Below, piece by piece: positions 54,647 to 63,398 of a stretch of 64,000 nt of DNA (within the stretch, counting starts at the first letter, position 1; each line of letters starts with the position of its first letter). The DNA is from Epilithonimonas vandammei. GTDB taxonomy: Bacteria; Bacteroidota; Bacteroidia; Flavobacteriales; Weeksellaceae. The position numbers and the translations under genes are program-made. The stretch lies in contig NZ_CP034161.1 in the NCBI RefSeq assembly GCF_003860525.1, forward strand, positions 1,116,001-1,180,000, given 5' to 3'. The notes beneath the pieces are model-generated. The model was not told where the DNA came from, searched no databases, and was given only the letters and a program-made list of their open reading frames with translations.

Positions 54647-55642
54647 TTAATATTTTAAAAATTCTTTAACTGGTTTGATGAATTGGTCAAAAACCTCGAT
54701 GTGCGGAAGATGTCCTACATTCTCGATTTCTACCAATTTTGAACCTTTTATTTTTTGTTGAGTAGCTTTTCCCAATAAGTCGTATCGTCCCATCGTTTCA
54801 GCTATTTTCGGGTCTTTTACGTTGGCTTTTCCTATGGCTGTTCTGTCTCTTGTTCCGATAATTAATAAGGTTGGAAGATTCAGATTTTGAAATTCATAAA
54901 CCACTGGCTGTGTGAAAATCATATCCGAAGTTTTAGCGTTTACCAGAGCGACTTTTGGATAATCTGGAGACTTTATCCAGCCTGTCAACAGATAAACCCA
55001 TTCATCATATTCTGGTTTCCATTTGTTGTCATAATAGAATCCGTTTTGATATTTTTTTGTGGATTCGTAATCGGCTTTTAGTTCGGTTTGATAATTCTTG
55101 TCGATAGAAGCATAAGGCGCAACGAGTTTCCAATCTTCCAATCCGATTGGATTTTCAAGAATTAATTTTTCAACCGTTTCAGGATACATTAATGTAAACC
55201 TTGTCGCCAGCATTCCACCCATCGAATGTCCCAAAAGATAAATTTTATCCAATTTTAATTCATCCAAAATGGCTTTCGTATTTTGAGCCAATTGCTGAAA
55301 ACTGAATTGATATTCTGTAGGTTTTGATGACTTTCCGAATCCAATTTGGTCAGGAACAATCACTCGATAGCCTTCTTTTGTCAAAGCCTGAATCGTTGTT
55401 TTCCAATAGGCTCCATTGAAGTTTTTCCCGTGAAGCAGAACCACGGTTTTTCCATTTGCTTTATTTGGTTTGATGTCCATATAAGCCATTTTCAAATCCT
55501 GATTCTGACTTTTGAAATTGAGGAAATGAACTGGATAAGGATAGTCGTAATTCGTCAGCATAATATCCAAAACCGGACGTTTTTCTTGACTGAAAAATAA
55601 GGTCGAAATAATAAGAAATGTGAGGGCGAAAATCTTTTTCAT
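54647..55642 (-). CDS. Secreted alpha/beta hydrolase
   Basis: 331 residues with signal peptide (KIFALTFLIISTLFFSQ), HGKNFNGAYW oxyanion region, nucleophile elbow LLGHSMGGMLATRFTLM, acid in LIIGTRDRTAIG and histidine in VGHLPHIEV. It is the first gene of the operon with the aldo/keto reductase, MFS and DLH-like genes. Two secreted hydrolases and one reductase point to processing of an extracellular ester or lactone, which is inference. Confidence 0.9.
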   Translation of the reverse strand: MKKIFALTFLIISTLFFSQEKRPVLDIMLTNYDYPYPVHFLNFKSQNQDLKMAYMDIKPNKANGKTVVLLHGKNFNGAYWKTTIQALTKEGYRVIVPDQIGFGKSSKPTEYQFSFQQLAQNTKAILDELKLDKIYLLGHSMGGMLATRFTLMYPETVEKLILENPIGLEDWKLVAPYASIDKNYQTELKADYESTKKYQNGFYYDNKWKPEYDEWVYLLTGWIKSPDYPKVALVNAKTSDMIFTQPVVYEFQNLNLPTLLIIGTRDRTAIGKANVKDPKIAETMGRYDLLGKATQQKIKGSKLVEIENVGHLPHIEVFDQFIKPVKEFLKY

Positions 55643-55719
55643 AGAACAATGATAAAGCTTTTTCGCAACAATAATAGAGCCTGCGCATTGATTAAATCAA
55701 TAATTGTATATTAATAAAT

Positions 55720-56301
55720 CTAAGACAAATGCGCAATGCACAGCTCACGAATGTTCCATAATTCGTCTAAAGAATAATGAATTTCAGGATGTTCTGAAAG
55801 CCATTTTTTCAGATAATTTTTATGGAATTCAATTTTGAATTGGTTGATTTGATGAGGTTGGATTTCTGTTTCTTCCAAAAGGTCATTGATAAAATCATTT
55901 TCGGAGGAGTTTTTTTTTGTGAAATCCAGAATCTGATTTTTGAATTTCAGATAATTATGCGCTTCTGGAATATATTCTAATTTGTCACTCTGAGGCTCTC
56001 GAAGAGTCTCAAAAACGGATTTGATTTTCGGCGTATTGATTCCATTCATTTTGAAAATTCCGAGAATCAATTTAAAATGCGGTTGATTATTTTCTTCGGC
56101 TAATATTTTCAGAAGAGCGTGTTTTGTACTGCAAGTTCCGTATTCGTCAATGAAAACTGTCGCAAGATTATCTTTGTTGAGGTTTCGTCGATAAGGTAAA
56201 TTCCTAATGAATTCAGAAGCTGAATGAAAATCAAAACAATTATTTTTCAGAAATAGTTGCGAGATTTCGCCATTAGAATTAATTTCAAAATTGTAATTCA
56301 T
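55720..56301 (-). CDS. Transglutaminase-like fold protein (putative)
   Basis: 193 residues. GTCSTKHALLKILAEEN (C57) followed by H115 in EAHNYLKF and D126 in QILDFT has the Cys-His-Asp order and spacing of transglutaminase-like cysteine peptidases. No family was recognised by name. Residues 100-106 (LREPQSD) are encoded by a REP-like repeat. No signal peptide. The function is not known; the fold call is inference from the triad. Confidence 0.5.
   Translation of the reverse strand: MNYNFEINSNGEISQLFLKNNCFDFHSASEFIRNLPYRRNLNKDNLATVFIDEYGTCSTKHALLKILAEENNQPHFKLILGIFKMNGINTPKIKSVFETLREPQSDKLEYIPEAHNYLKFKNQILDFTKKNSSENDFINDLLEETEIQPHQINQFKIEFHKNYLKKWLSEHPEIHYSLDELWNIRELCIAHLS
55983..56010. repeat. 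REP-like repeat inside the 55720-56301 gene
   Basis: TGTCACTCTGAGGCTCTCGA matches the family in 6243-6275 and 56439-56466. It is translated in frame as LREPQSD. Confidence 0.75.
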
Positions 56302-56320
56302 TTTTTTATTTTAATTGGAA

Positions 56321-56466
56321 CACTTCGACAAGCTCAGTGTGACTCTCCAATACTAACAGTTAATTGACAATGTCAGTCTGAGCGGAGTCGAAGACTTCAT
56401 ACAATCTCAAGCTAATTAACTAATGAAATACGTATTGTCTGTCAGGCTGAGGCTCTCGAAGCCCTC
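56321..56466. repeat. Cluster of three REP-like palindromes
   Basis: Units at 56321-56344 (CACTTCGACAAGCTCAGTGT), 56371-56394 (TGTCAGTCTGAGCGGAGTCG) and 56439-56466 (TGTCAGGCTGAGGCTCTCGA), the first inverted relative to the others. They fill the gap between the DUF6157 and transglutaminase-like genes. Confidence 0.75.
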
Positions 56467-56473
56467 CAAACAA

Positions 56474-56887
56474 TCACTTTTTAGACCTCATCGCCTTAAC
56501 TTTTTTGATAGAATCATCTTTCAACAATTGCTGATATTCTTCCGACTCAGCAGGAATCAACTTGACTTTCGAATTCTGATTATGAAAAATCCCAAATCCA
56601 TTTTTCTTGGCTAAAGGCGAAGTTCGCAGACAAGCCTGACCTTTTGAAAAATAATTTTGTTTCTCTTGTTCCAATTCTGAGGACGAAATATCATTTCGTT
56701 CCGCAAAAATTTCGAAGAGTAATTCGTCGGAAGTATATTTCAGAGGATGTTTAGTAAGCTTCTCGTATTGATAATTGGCAATCGTCTTTTTATCATTTTT
56801 CACAACCGGAATTACCGATGCCAAAACCGGAGAATCTTCTGCGATTTCTATCAAAGTATTGGTGTAATTGGTTGTGTGGGTTTTCAT
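56474..56887 (-). CDS. DUF6157-family protein
   Basis: 137 residues. It begins KTHTTNYTNTLIEIAEDSPV and continues KKTIANYQYEKLTKHPLKYT, SDELLFEIFAER, features of the DUF6157 family, and ends in a Lys-rich tail (RSKK). Function unknown. Its ATG overlaps the stop of the upstream lipoprotein gene as ATGA (56887-56884), so the two are translationally coupled. Confidence 0.8.
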   Translation of the reverse strand: MKTHTTNYTNTLIEIAEDSPVLASVIPVVKNDKKTIANYQYEKLTKHPLKYTSDELLFEIFAERNDISSSELEQEKQNYFSKGQACLRTSPLAKKNGFGIFHNQNSKVKLIPAESEEYQQLLKDDSIKKVKAMRSKK

Positions 56888-57486
56888 TGTGAAATACTTT
56901 TCGCGAAATCCTTAAATATTTTTTTGTAGGTCTGCTTCAACTGAGACAATTCAGAAGGAGTTATTCCCGAAGCATCTAATTTCTCTAATATAGAAACAGC
57001 CTCATTAGAATAAATATTTTCCTTTGTATTTAGATTGTATAAATCGAATAATATGTGGTATTCTCGTTTGTATTTGATGTCTTTATAATCAATAATTTGC
57101 AATGTTTTTGGTTTGGAAATATCAGAGTCAGTAGTCATAAATCGGATAAACATCATATAATCTAAATCCGGATTGTCTATTTTTATTTTTTCTAATAATT
57201 CCTTATTGATGATTGGTAAAAATTTGAAATTGTCAAAATAATCATTCTTTAATTTTTGAGTCAAATTTTGTCCAAATAAATTGGTAAAATCATCTGTAAT
57301 CATTTTATTAAAAACAACATCTTGAGTCGGATTATTATTCTTCAAAACAAGGATTTTTCCATAGACTGCATTTGATTTTGTTTCTGATTTTTTTAATAGA
57401 GCATAATCTGCGGAAGTGTAACAAGAATTGAGGACTATCAGTAAAATTAAATAAATAATAGTTTTTGTAATACGTAATATGTTCAT
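56884..57486 (-). CDS. Hypothetical lipoprotein
   Basis: 200 residues from ATG 57486. The N-terminus (about 1-22) is hydrophobic and ends in LIVLNSC, a lipobox, so Cys 22 would be lipidated. The rest is Lys/Asp/Asn-rich with repeated FxxL patterns and no recognised domain; the last 30 residues are predicted helical. It lies 14 bp after the stop of the SSS transporter and overlaps the DUF6157 ATG. Confidence 0.6.
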   Translation of the reverse strand: MNILRITKTIIYLILLIVLNSCYTSADYALLKKSETKSNAVYGKILVLKNNNPTQDVVFNKMITDDFTNLFGQNLTQKLKNDYFDNFKFLPIINKELLEKIKIDNPDLDYMMFIRFMTTDSDISKPKTLQIIDYKDIKYKREYHILFDLYNLNTKENIYSNEAVSILEKLDASGITPSELSQLKQTYKKIFKDFAKSISQ

Positions 57487-57500
57487 CAATTTAAGAGTAA

Positions 57501-59075
57501 TTAATTAGCCAATTTTAAATTCTCAGACCTCACCATCCACAACCCAACAAAAGTCAAAAACCCATTCAGGATAATCAGCTCCACACCAATTCTGTAATCT
57601 GTATTATTTGTTACCAGATAATTAATCAAATAAGTCACAACAGGTGCCAAAATCGTCACAGCCAAGATAGAATATTTCTTCGTGATTTGATATTTCGTCA
57701 AAATTCCGAAAGCAAACAGTCCTAACAACGGGCCATAAGTATAACCTGCAATTTCCATTATCAGATAAACAATCGATTTATCATTAATCGCTTTGAAAAC
57801 CATTATCAGGACAAAGAAAATCACTGTGAAAGTTAAATGAACTTTCATTCTCAGATGTTTCTTTTGCTTTTCGGTTTTTTGCTGGTCTTCGTTCAGGTTT
57901 AATAAGTCCACACAATAAGAACTCGTAACCGCCGTCAAAGCCCCATCAGCAGAAGGAAATAGAGCGGAAATCAGACCAATGATGAAAATCACAGAAAGCG
58001 CCATCGGAAAATGCCCTTGTAACGATAGAGCAGGGAAGAGGTCGTCGCCCATTATATTTTTGATTTGACCCGCCGAATCCTTGAAGCCAAAAGTATTCGT
58101 AATCACTTCTTTTCCGTCCACCATAGTCGACATTTGTCCGTAATCTGCGCCGTGTTGCATCGCAAAAAGATAAAGCAAACCACCTAAAAACAAGAACGCC
58201 AGATTCACGAAAAGCAAAGTTCCGGCAAAAGTCAGCATATTCTTTTTCGAGTTTTTCAGATTGTCCACCGAGATATTTTTCTGCATCATTTCTTGGTCAA
58301 GACCCGTCATTGCAATCGTAATGAACATTCCGCCCAGAATTGTTTTCAGGAAAAATGTTTTAGAATTCACATCCGTGTTGATAAAATGAGTGTATTGCTT
58401 CTGTTCCAGAATAGAGAATGCTTCCCCAAAAGACAAATTAAGATTAGATAAAATATAAACAATACAGGCAAACAAACTGATAATCATAAACGACGTCTGC
58501 AACGTATCGGTAATTACAATCGTTTTCACGCCACCTTCAAACGTGTAAAGCAAAATCATCAGAAGCAACACAAAAGCCGTTACCCAAAAAGGAACACCAA
58601 GATTTTCCAATAAAAAAATCTGAAGAATATTAACCACCAGATACAATCTCGCAGTCGCACCAATTGCTCTCGAAATAATAAAAAATACGGAACCAATCTT
58701 ATGTGCCTCAACATTGAAACGTTTCCCCAAATAAGTATAAATCGAGGTCAGATTCATTTTATAATAAAGCGGAAGCAAGATACCAGCAACGATGAAGTAA
58801 CCAATGAAAAATCCTATTACCATCATATAATATTCGAAACCGCCAAAAGGATTTTCGCCTCCTAAAAATTTTCCAACTGTTCCCGGAACCGAGATAAAAG
58901 TTACGCCCGAAAGTGATGTTCCAATCATCCCAAACGCTACCAGCCACCATTTACTTTTTTTGTTTCCAATAAAAAAAGACTGGTTGTCTGAGTTGCGACT
59001 TGTAAAATAAGAGATGACCAAAAGCCCGATAAAATAGGCAAAAACGAATAATAGTAAAACAGTTCCCGGATTCAT
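57501..59075 (-). CDS. Sodium:solute symporter (SSS family)
   Basis: 524 residues with about 13 hydrophobic segments and the SSS signature region GATARLYLVVNILQIF and SALFPSADGALTAVTSSYCVDLL. It imports a sugar, amino acid, nucleoside or vitamin using the sodium gradient. First gene of the minus-strand set SSS, lipoprotein, DUF6157. A 23-bp inverted repeat and a -7 box lie just upstream. Confidence 0.92.
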   Translation of the reverse strand: MNPGTVLLLFVFAYFIGLLVISYFTSRNSDNQSFFIGNKKSKWWLVAFGMIGTSLSGVTFISVPGTVGKFLGGENPFGGFEYYMMVIGFFIGYFIVAGILLPLYYKMNLTSIYTYLGKRFNVEAHKIGSVFFIISRAIGATARLYLVVNILQIFLLENLGVPFWVTAFVLLLMILLYTFEGGVKTIVITDTLQTSFMIISLFACIVYILSNLNLSFGEAFSILEQKQYTHFINTDVNSKTFFLKTILGGMFITIAMTGLDQEMMQKNISVDNLKNSKKNMLTFAGTLLFVNLAFLFLGGLLYLFAMQHGADYGQMSTMVDGKEVITNTFGFKDSAGQIKNIMGDDLFPALSLQGHFPMALSVIFIIGLISALFPSADGALTAVTSSYCVDLLNLNEDQQKTEKQKKHLRMKVHLTFTVIFFVLIMVFKAINDKSIVYLIMEIAGYTYGPLLGLFAFGILTKYQITKKYSILAVTILAPVVTYLINYLVTNNTDYRIGVELIILNGFLTFVGLWMVRSENLKLAN

Positions 59076-59102
59076 TGTTCAAATTTGAGTTGAACAAAAA
59101 TA
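59075..59102 (-). promoter_or_regulatory. SSS promoter -7 box with overlapping inverted repeat
   Basis: On the reverse strand TATTTTTG (59102-59095) is a perfect TAnnTTTG. TTGTTCAA (59075-59082) and TTGAACAA (59090-59097) form an inverted repeat that overlaps the -7 box and reaches the start codon. It could be an operator or an RNA hairpin over the ribosome site. Confidence 0.45.
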
Positions 59103-59164
59103 GTTTTTTTTATGAATAAAGCTTTTATTAACCTACATCAATTAATTAAAACCTTTTAAGTATC

Positions 59165-59172
59165 TAACTTTG
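59165..59172 (+). promoter_or_regulatory. Candidate -7 box of the YceI gene
   Basis: TAACTTTG followed by T matches TAnnTTTG. The start codon is about 30 bp downstream. Confidence 0.45.
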
Positions 59173-59203
59173 TGGTATTAATAAATAAAAAAAACAATTC
59201 GTT

Positions 59204-59776
59204 ATGAAAAAGTTATTCTTATCGTTTTTATTTGCAACAATCAGTATTTTAGGATTTTCGCAAACTACTTGGAATGTTGATCCAATGCATTCTTCGTTCA
59301 ATTTTAACATCAAACACTTGGGAATTAGCTTTGTACAAGGGCGTTTTGATAAGTTTGAAGGAAAAGTTGTAACGACTGCTGATGATCTTAGCAATGCAAA
59401 ATTTGATTTTACTGTTAACACAGCTTCTGTAAATACAGGTGTTGAGATGCGTGATAATCACTTGAAAAGTGCAGATTTCTTTGATGCAGAAAAATTTCCT
59501 ACTATGAAATTTGAAAGTACTTCTATCAAAAAATTAAAAGGAAATACTTATCAGTTGAAAGGAAAGTTAACAATCAAAAATGTTACAAAACCAATTACTG
59601 TAACTGCTGTTTATGGTGGTAAGAGCAAAGATCAGCAAGGAAATGAGAAATTAGGTTTCCAGACCACTTTCAGAGTTAACAGATTAGATTATAATATCAG
59701 TTATGATCCAACAGGTGCAGGTGTTGCAAAAGATGTGGATGTTGCCGTATATGTAGAGTTTGTTAAAAGCAAATAA
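59204..59776 (+). CDS. YceI-family periplasmic protein
   Basis: 190 residues with a signal peptide (FLSFLFATISILGFSQ). The body matches YceI: TWNVDPMHSSFNFNIKHLG, VQGRFDKFEGKV, SVNTGVEMRDNHLKSADFFD and TVTAVYGGKSKDQQGNEKLG. YceI proteins form a lipocalin-like barrel that binds isoprenoid-type lipids. Ends at a bidirectional terminator that also serves the convergent MFS gene. Confidence 0.94.
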   Translation: MKKLFLSFLFATISILGFSQTTWNVDPMHSSFNFNIKHLGISFVQGRFDKFEGKVVTTADDLSNAKFDFTVNTASVNTGVEMRDNHLKSADFFDAEKFPTMKFESTSIKKLKGNTYQLKGKLTIKNVTKPITVTAVYGGKSKDQQGNEKLGFQTTFRVNRLDYNISYDPTGAGVAKDVDVAVYVEFVKSK

Positions 59777-59800
59777 TTCAATTTTTAGTGCATATTCCAA

Positions 59801-59848
59801 AATAGCAAAAAGCTTTCCCCATTATGGAGAAAGCTTTTTTGCTATTTT
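59801..59848. terminator. Bidirectional terminator
   Basis: AATAGCAAAAAGCTTTC pairs with GAAAGCTTTTTTGCTATT around a short loop. The stop codon of the MFS gene (59842) lies inside its right arm. Confidence 0.8.
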
Positions 59849-61053
59849 ATCATTTTTTTAGTGATCCAAAAAATTAGAAAAGCTGTAACCATTAAAATAG
59901 CAAACGAACCAATCCAAAGACTATCAAAACCAAAGTGGCTCACAACATAAGTTCCCAAAAACGGTGTGAAAATAAAGGAGAAAGAAAATGCAATCCCGTT
60001 CAGTCCCATATACGCACCTTTGTTTCCTCTCTCAGCACGCAAAGCCGTAACAGTTGACATAAAAGGAAGAACCCAAATCTCTGCAATAGATAGTATCGAC
60101 ATCGATAACAAAAGCAACGGAATGTTACTTCCAAAAAGTAGTAGCAGATAAGAAACACCGGACATTATAATCCCAATAGATAAGATTTGCGGAATCTTCA
60201 AAACCCGCTCTGCAAGACTTACCAAAGGCATCTCCAACAATACGATAATGAAGCCGCTATAACCTAAAATGAAACCGATGGTGCTTTGATCCAGCTTCGC
60301 AACATCCTTATAAAAAAGCGGGATGGTATTGAAAAACTGGAAGAAACAAACAGCAAAAACCGCACACAGAAAACTGTAAAGCAAAAATGGATAATCTTTG
60401 TAAGGAGATTTTGTAACCGTCTTTTCTATGGTTTTTGTAGGTTCTAATTTCTTTTTCTCTCGGAAGATTTTATTGCGTCTTCGGAAAAATATAACGTAGA
60501 TAATCCCTGCAGTCACAGCGCCGATTCCATTAACAACGAAAAGGAAATTATAAGAAATCCCCGACAAGATTCCGCCCAAAGCAGGACCAATCGAAAAACC
60601 TAGATTTATAGCCATTCGGTTTAGGGAAAAAGCTTTGGTCAGATTCTCAGGTCTTGCATATTTTGTAATCGCCACCGAGTTCGCTGGACGAAATGTATCA
60701 CTGATGGCACTTTGTAGAAAAATTAATAAAGCCATCATGTCCACGCTTGAAAAAAATGGCATAATAATAAATATCGGTGCACTGAGAAACAGACTCCAAC
60801 TTTGGATATAATATTCCCCAAATTTATCAGTCAAAAATCCTCCCAACCAAGAACCTAACACGGAACCAATTCCGTAAAAACTCAACACAATCCCTGTATT
60901 TTCCAAGGAAAACTTTAAATGGTCTGTCATATACACACCTAAAAACGGCAAAACCATCGAACCAGAACGGTTGATGAGCATTACAATAGACAACATCCAG
61001 GCTTCTCTGGAAAGTCCTTTGAAAGTGTTGATGTAAGAATTGAAAAGTTTCAT
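59842..61053 (-). CDS. MFS transporter
   Basis: 403 residues from ATG 61053, with 12 hydrophobic segments. Loop motifs GSWLGGFLTDKFGEYY and FRPANSVAITKYARPEN fit the drug-exporter branch of MFS. A TTG upstream would add five residues, but the -7 box overlaps it, so the ATG is preferred. Substrate unknown. Confidence 0.9.
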   Translation of the reverse strand: MKLFNSYINTFKGLSREAWMLSIVMLINRSGSMVLPFLGVYMTDHLKFSLENTGIVLSFYGIGSVLGSWLGGFLTDKFGEYYIQSWSLFLSAPIFIIMPFFSSVDMMALLIFLQSAISDTFRPANSVAITKYARPENLTKAFSLNRMAINLGFSIGPALGGILSGISYNFLFVVNGIGAVTAGIIYVIFFRRRNKIFREKKKLEPTKTIEKTVTKSPYKDYPFLLYSFLCAVFAVCFFQFFNTIPLFYKDVAKLDQSTIGFILGYSGFIIVLLEMPLVSLAERVLKIPQILSIGIIMSGVSYLLLLFGSNIPLLLLSMSILSIAEIWVLPFMSTVTALRAERGNKGAYMGLNGIAFSFSFIFTPFLGTYVVSHFGFDSLWIGSFAILMVTAFLIFWITKKMIK

Positions 61054-61065
61054 TTTGTAGGAGTG

Positions 61066-61097
61066 CAAAAGTATCTTTTTTGCTGGGTTAAAACAAA
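61066..61097 (-). promoter_or_regulatory. MFS promoter overlapping the htrA terminator
   Basis: TTTG (61097-61094) and TACTTTTG (61073-61066) are separated by 20 bp, the Bacteroidota -33/-7 spacing. The -33 box lies in the T run of the upstream terminator. Confidence 0.6.
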
Positions 61098-61123
61098 AAA
61101 ACCAATCTGATTAAGATTGGTTT
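61094..61123 (-). terminator. Terminator of the HtrA-like protease gene
   Basis: On the reverse strand AAACCAATCT and AGATTGGTTT form a stem with a TAATC loop followed by seven T. Confidence 0.8.
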
Positions 61124-61145
61124 CAAAAATTATTTGTTATTAATA

Positions 61146-62669
61146 TTAAGGCATTTTAAACCCTCTGGTAGTAATTCTTCCATAGCTGTCCACATACTTC
61201 ACCTGCACATTTCCTTTGTAGCCATTCAGTATTTTTTCTACATCTTTTTGCGAGTTAACCGGTTTTCCATTGATTTCCATCACGATAAAATTATCAACCA
61301 CACCTATTTTGTCCATTTCGCCACCTTCTGCTACATTTTTTGCAAGTACGCCACTTTCAAGACCATAATCTGTTTTTACTCTGTCGCTCAATGGTTCGAA
61401 CTCAGATCCAATTTTCTCACTCACGGTCAAATCCTCTTTGCTTCTAGAAGACGTTCCGCCTTTTTGATCTTTTAGGGTAACAGTTACAGTATTTGGTTTA
61501 CCATTTCTGGTATATGTCACTGTTACCTTATCTCCTGGTCTTCTGCTGCCAATTGCAAATGAAAGATCCGCAAAGCTTCCGATGTTGGTACCATCAATTT
61601 TTGTAACAATATCTCCAGTTCTTATTCCTGCATCCTCAGCGCCACTTTTTCCTGTAACTTCTGTCACATATACACCGTCGCCAACTTTCAGATTAGATTT
61701 GTTTTTTTGATTATAAGCTGCTACCTGCATATCATTAGAAAGATCCAGACTTCCTATTCCTAAGAAACCTCTTTGTACAAGACCAAATTTCTTGATGTCT
61801 TCTACAATTTTTCTTGCTAAGTTGGATGGAACGGCAAATCCGTAACCTTCATAATAACCGGTTTTAGATTGAATGGCTGTGTTGATGCCAATTAAATCAC
61901 CGTTCACATTAACCAATGCACCACCACTGTTTCCAGGGTTAATCGCCGCATCTGTCTGGATAAAACTTTCAATTGGTGTTCTGGATTGTTGGCTAAGGAT
62001 ATCAATACTTCTTCCTTTTGCGGAAACAATTCCGGCTGTTACTGTGGAATTTAATCCAAGAGGGTTTCCTACTGCCAATACCCATTGTCCCACTTCTACC
62101 ATATCCGAGTTAGCAAAGTTGAGGTAAGGCAAACCTTTTTCCTCAATTTTCAGAAGAGAAATATCCGTATTGGGATCTGTTCCAACTAGGGTTGCTATAT
62201 ATGATTTTTTGTTACTAAGAACTACTTCCAGCTTGTTGGCGCCAGCTACTACGTGATTATTAGAGATGATGTAACCGTCTGGTGAAATAATAACACCGGA
62301 ACCTAAACCAGAAGGCATGTTTTTAGGAGGCTGCTGCTGTCTTTGTTGGTTGCCGCCAAAAGGATTTCCGAAGAAAAAGTCGAACATATCCTGATCCGGC
62401 ATCCTCTGTGCAGATCTGTCCTGATAATTTTTAATAGTTACTACTGCTGGAACAGTCATTTTGGAAGCCTTAACAAAATCATCTCCAACTGCAGATCCCA
62501 TTCCTACAAAAGCAGAACTCTTGGATGCTTTCGTAAAGTATTCGAAATCTTCTCCGTTATTTTCTTTAGTGAAATAATGACTTGCTCCGAAAACGGTTGC
62601 TCCAGAGATTACTCCTGTCAATGCAAAAGGCATTAGTTTTTTTAATGTATTCTTCATTTTAATATTCAT
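61146..62669 (-). CDS. HtrA/DegQ-type periplasmic serine endopeptidase
   Basis: 507 residues. An N-terminal signal/anchor (about 13-30) is followed by a Q-rich linker (about 105-118) and a trypsin-like domain with H139 in NNHVV, D169 in DPNTDISLLK and S248 in NPGNSGGALV, then two PDZ domains (about 305-400 and 420-500). It degrades or chaperones misfolded envelope proteins. Alternative start Met 5 (62657) cannot be excluded. It lies upstream of the MFS gene with its own terminator between. Confidence 0.95.
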   Translation of the reverse strand: MNIKMKNTLKKLMPFALTGVISGATVFGASHYFTKENNGEDFEYFTKASKSSAFVGMGSAVGDDFVKASKMTVPAVVTIKNYQDRSAQRMPDQDMFDFFFGNPFGGNQQRQQQPPKNMPSGLGSGVIISPDGYIISNNHVVAGANKLEVVLSNKKSYIATLVGTDPNTDISLLKIEEKGLPYLNFANSDMVEVGQWVLAVGNPLGLNSTVTAGIVSAKGRSIDILSQQSRTPIESFIQTDAAINPGNSGGALVNVNGDLIGINTAIQSKTGYYEGYGFAVPSNLARKIVEDIKKFGLVQRGFLGIGSLDLSNDMQVAAYNQKNKSNLKVGDGVYVTEVTGKSGAEDAGIRTGDIVTKIDGTNIGSFADLSFAIGSRRPGDKVTVTYTRNGKPNTVTVTLKDQKGGTSSRSKEDLTVSEKIGSEFEPLSDRVKTDYGLESGVLAKNVAEGGEMDKIGVVDNFIVMEINGKPVNSQKDVEKILNGYKGNVQVKYVDSYGRITTRGFKMP

Positions 62670-62693
62670 TTCTTATTTGAGATTTTTGTTAGA

Positions 62694-62701
62694 CAAATTT
62701 A
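62694..62701 (-). promoter_or_regulatory. Candidate -7 box of the htrA-like gene
   Basis: Reverse strand TAAATTTG matches TAnnTTTG and lies 25 bp before the ATG. Confidence 0.45.
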
Positions 62702-63064
62702 ATGCTAAATTAGTATGAACTAAAAAATTAGTGTTACACTTTTAACGAAGTTTAACCATTTTTAAAAAATTCTTAATAAAAAAGTACTTTTAACAGTTTT
62801 TCTACTAAACTTCCATTCCATTTTATATGAAGTATTTTTATAGATATTGTTTGATTTCCAATTACATAATTAGACAAATGACAAATTGTCACAATTGTAT
62901 TATAATGCTTATTAATTTTTAAAATTGATTTGAAAAAAAGGCTGATTTCATTTTTAGCGAGTATAATTTTGGCAGACGTTTTGTTTTAAAACTTCTACAA
63001 AGAACGTTTCTAAAATGTTTGAAATAATCTTATCGAAAGGTAATCAATTAAAAAATATCTAATT
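62702..63064. other. AT-rich intergenic region
   Basis: About 360 bp, very AT-rich, with no gene seen. TAATTTTG at 62964-62971 fits a -7 box for the gene at 63065, implying a leader of roughly 90 nt. Nothing else recognised. Confidence 0.5.
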
Positions 63065-63385
63065 ATGAAATCTAGTTTAAAAACAGCTTTAGGATTTCTT
63101 GCAGGCGGAAGTTTGCTAATTGCCGCAGGAATAATAAGAAAAGCTATAAAAAACAGATCACAAACTTACAAAGCACCGGACGGAAATACTTATCAAGAAA
63201 ATGAGATGTACAGAAACTCAGAAGGTGAGATTTTCCAGAATGGCAAGAAACTACATTTTGACACTCCTGAGCTTCTTTCTCAGGCTCACCATCATATAGA
63301 TTCTCAAATTAATTCAAAATTTAACCATAAGAATTTTAATCCTAGACAGGTAAATTACCATCAGAAGGGCAAAAGACATCATTAA
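63065..63385 (+). CDS. Small protein with N-terminal membrane segment, unknown function
   Basis: 106 residues. The first 25 residues are a hydrophobic span with two glycines (GFLAGGSLLIAAGIIRKAI); the C-terminus is His/Asn/Lys-rich (HHHID, NFNPRQVNYHQKGKRHH). No family recognised. It lies 13 bp before the next gene, so they are likely cotranscribed. The His-rich tail could bind a metal, which is inference. Confidence 0.5.
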   Translation: MKSSLKTALGFLAGGSLLIAAGIIRKAIKNRSQTYKAPDGNTYQENEMYRNSEGEIFQNGKKLHFDTPELLSQAHHHIDSQINSKFNHKNFNPRQVNYHQKGKRHH

Positions 63386-63398
63386 ATCTAAATAAATT

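Noticed and set aside
61054..61068. TTG start of the MFS gene at 61068
   Set aside because: The codon lies in the -7 box of the predicted promoter; the ATG at 61053 is the natural start.
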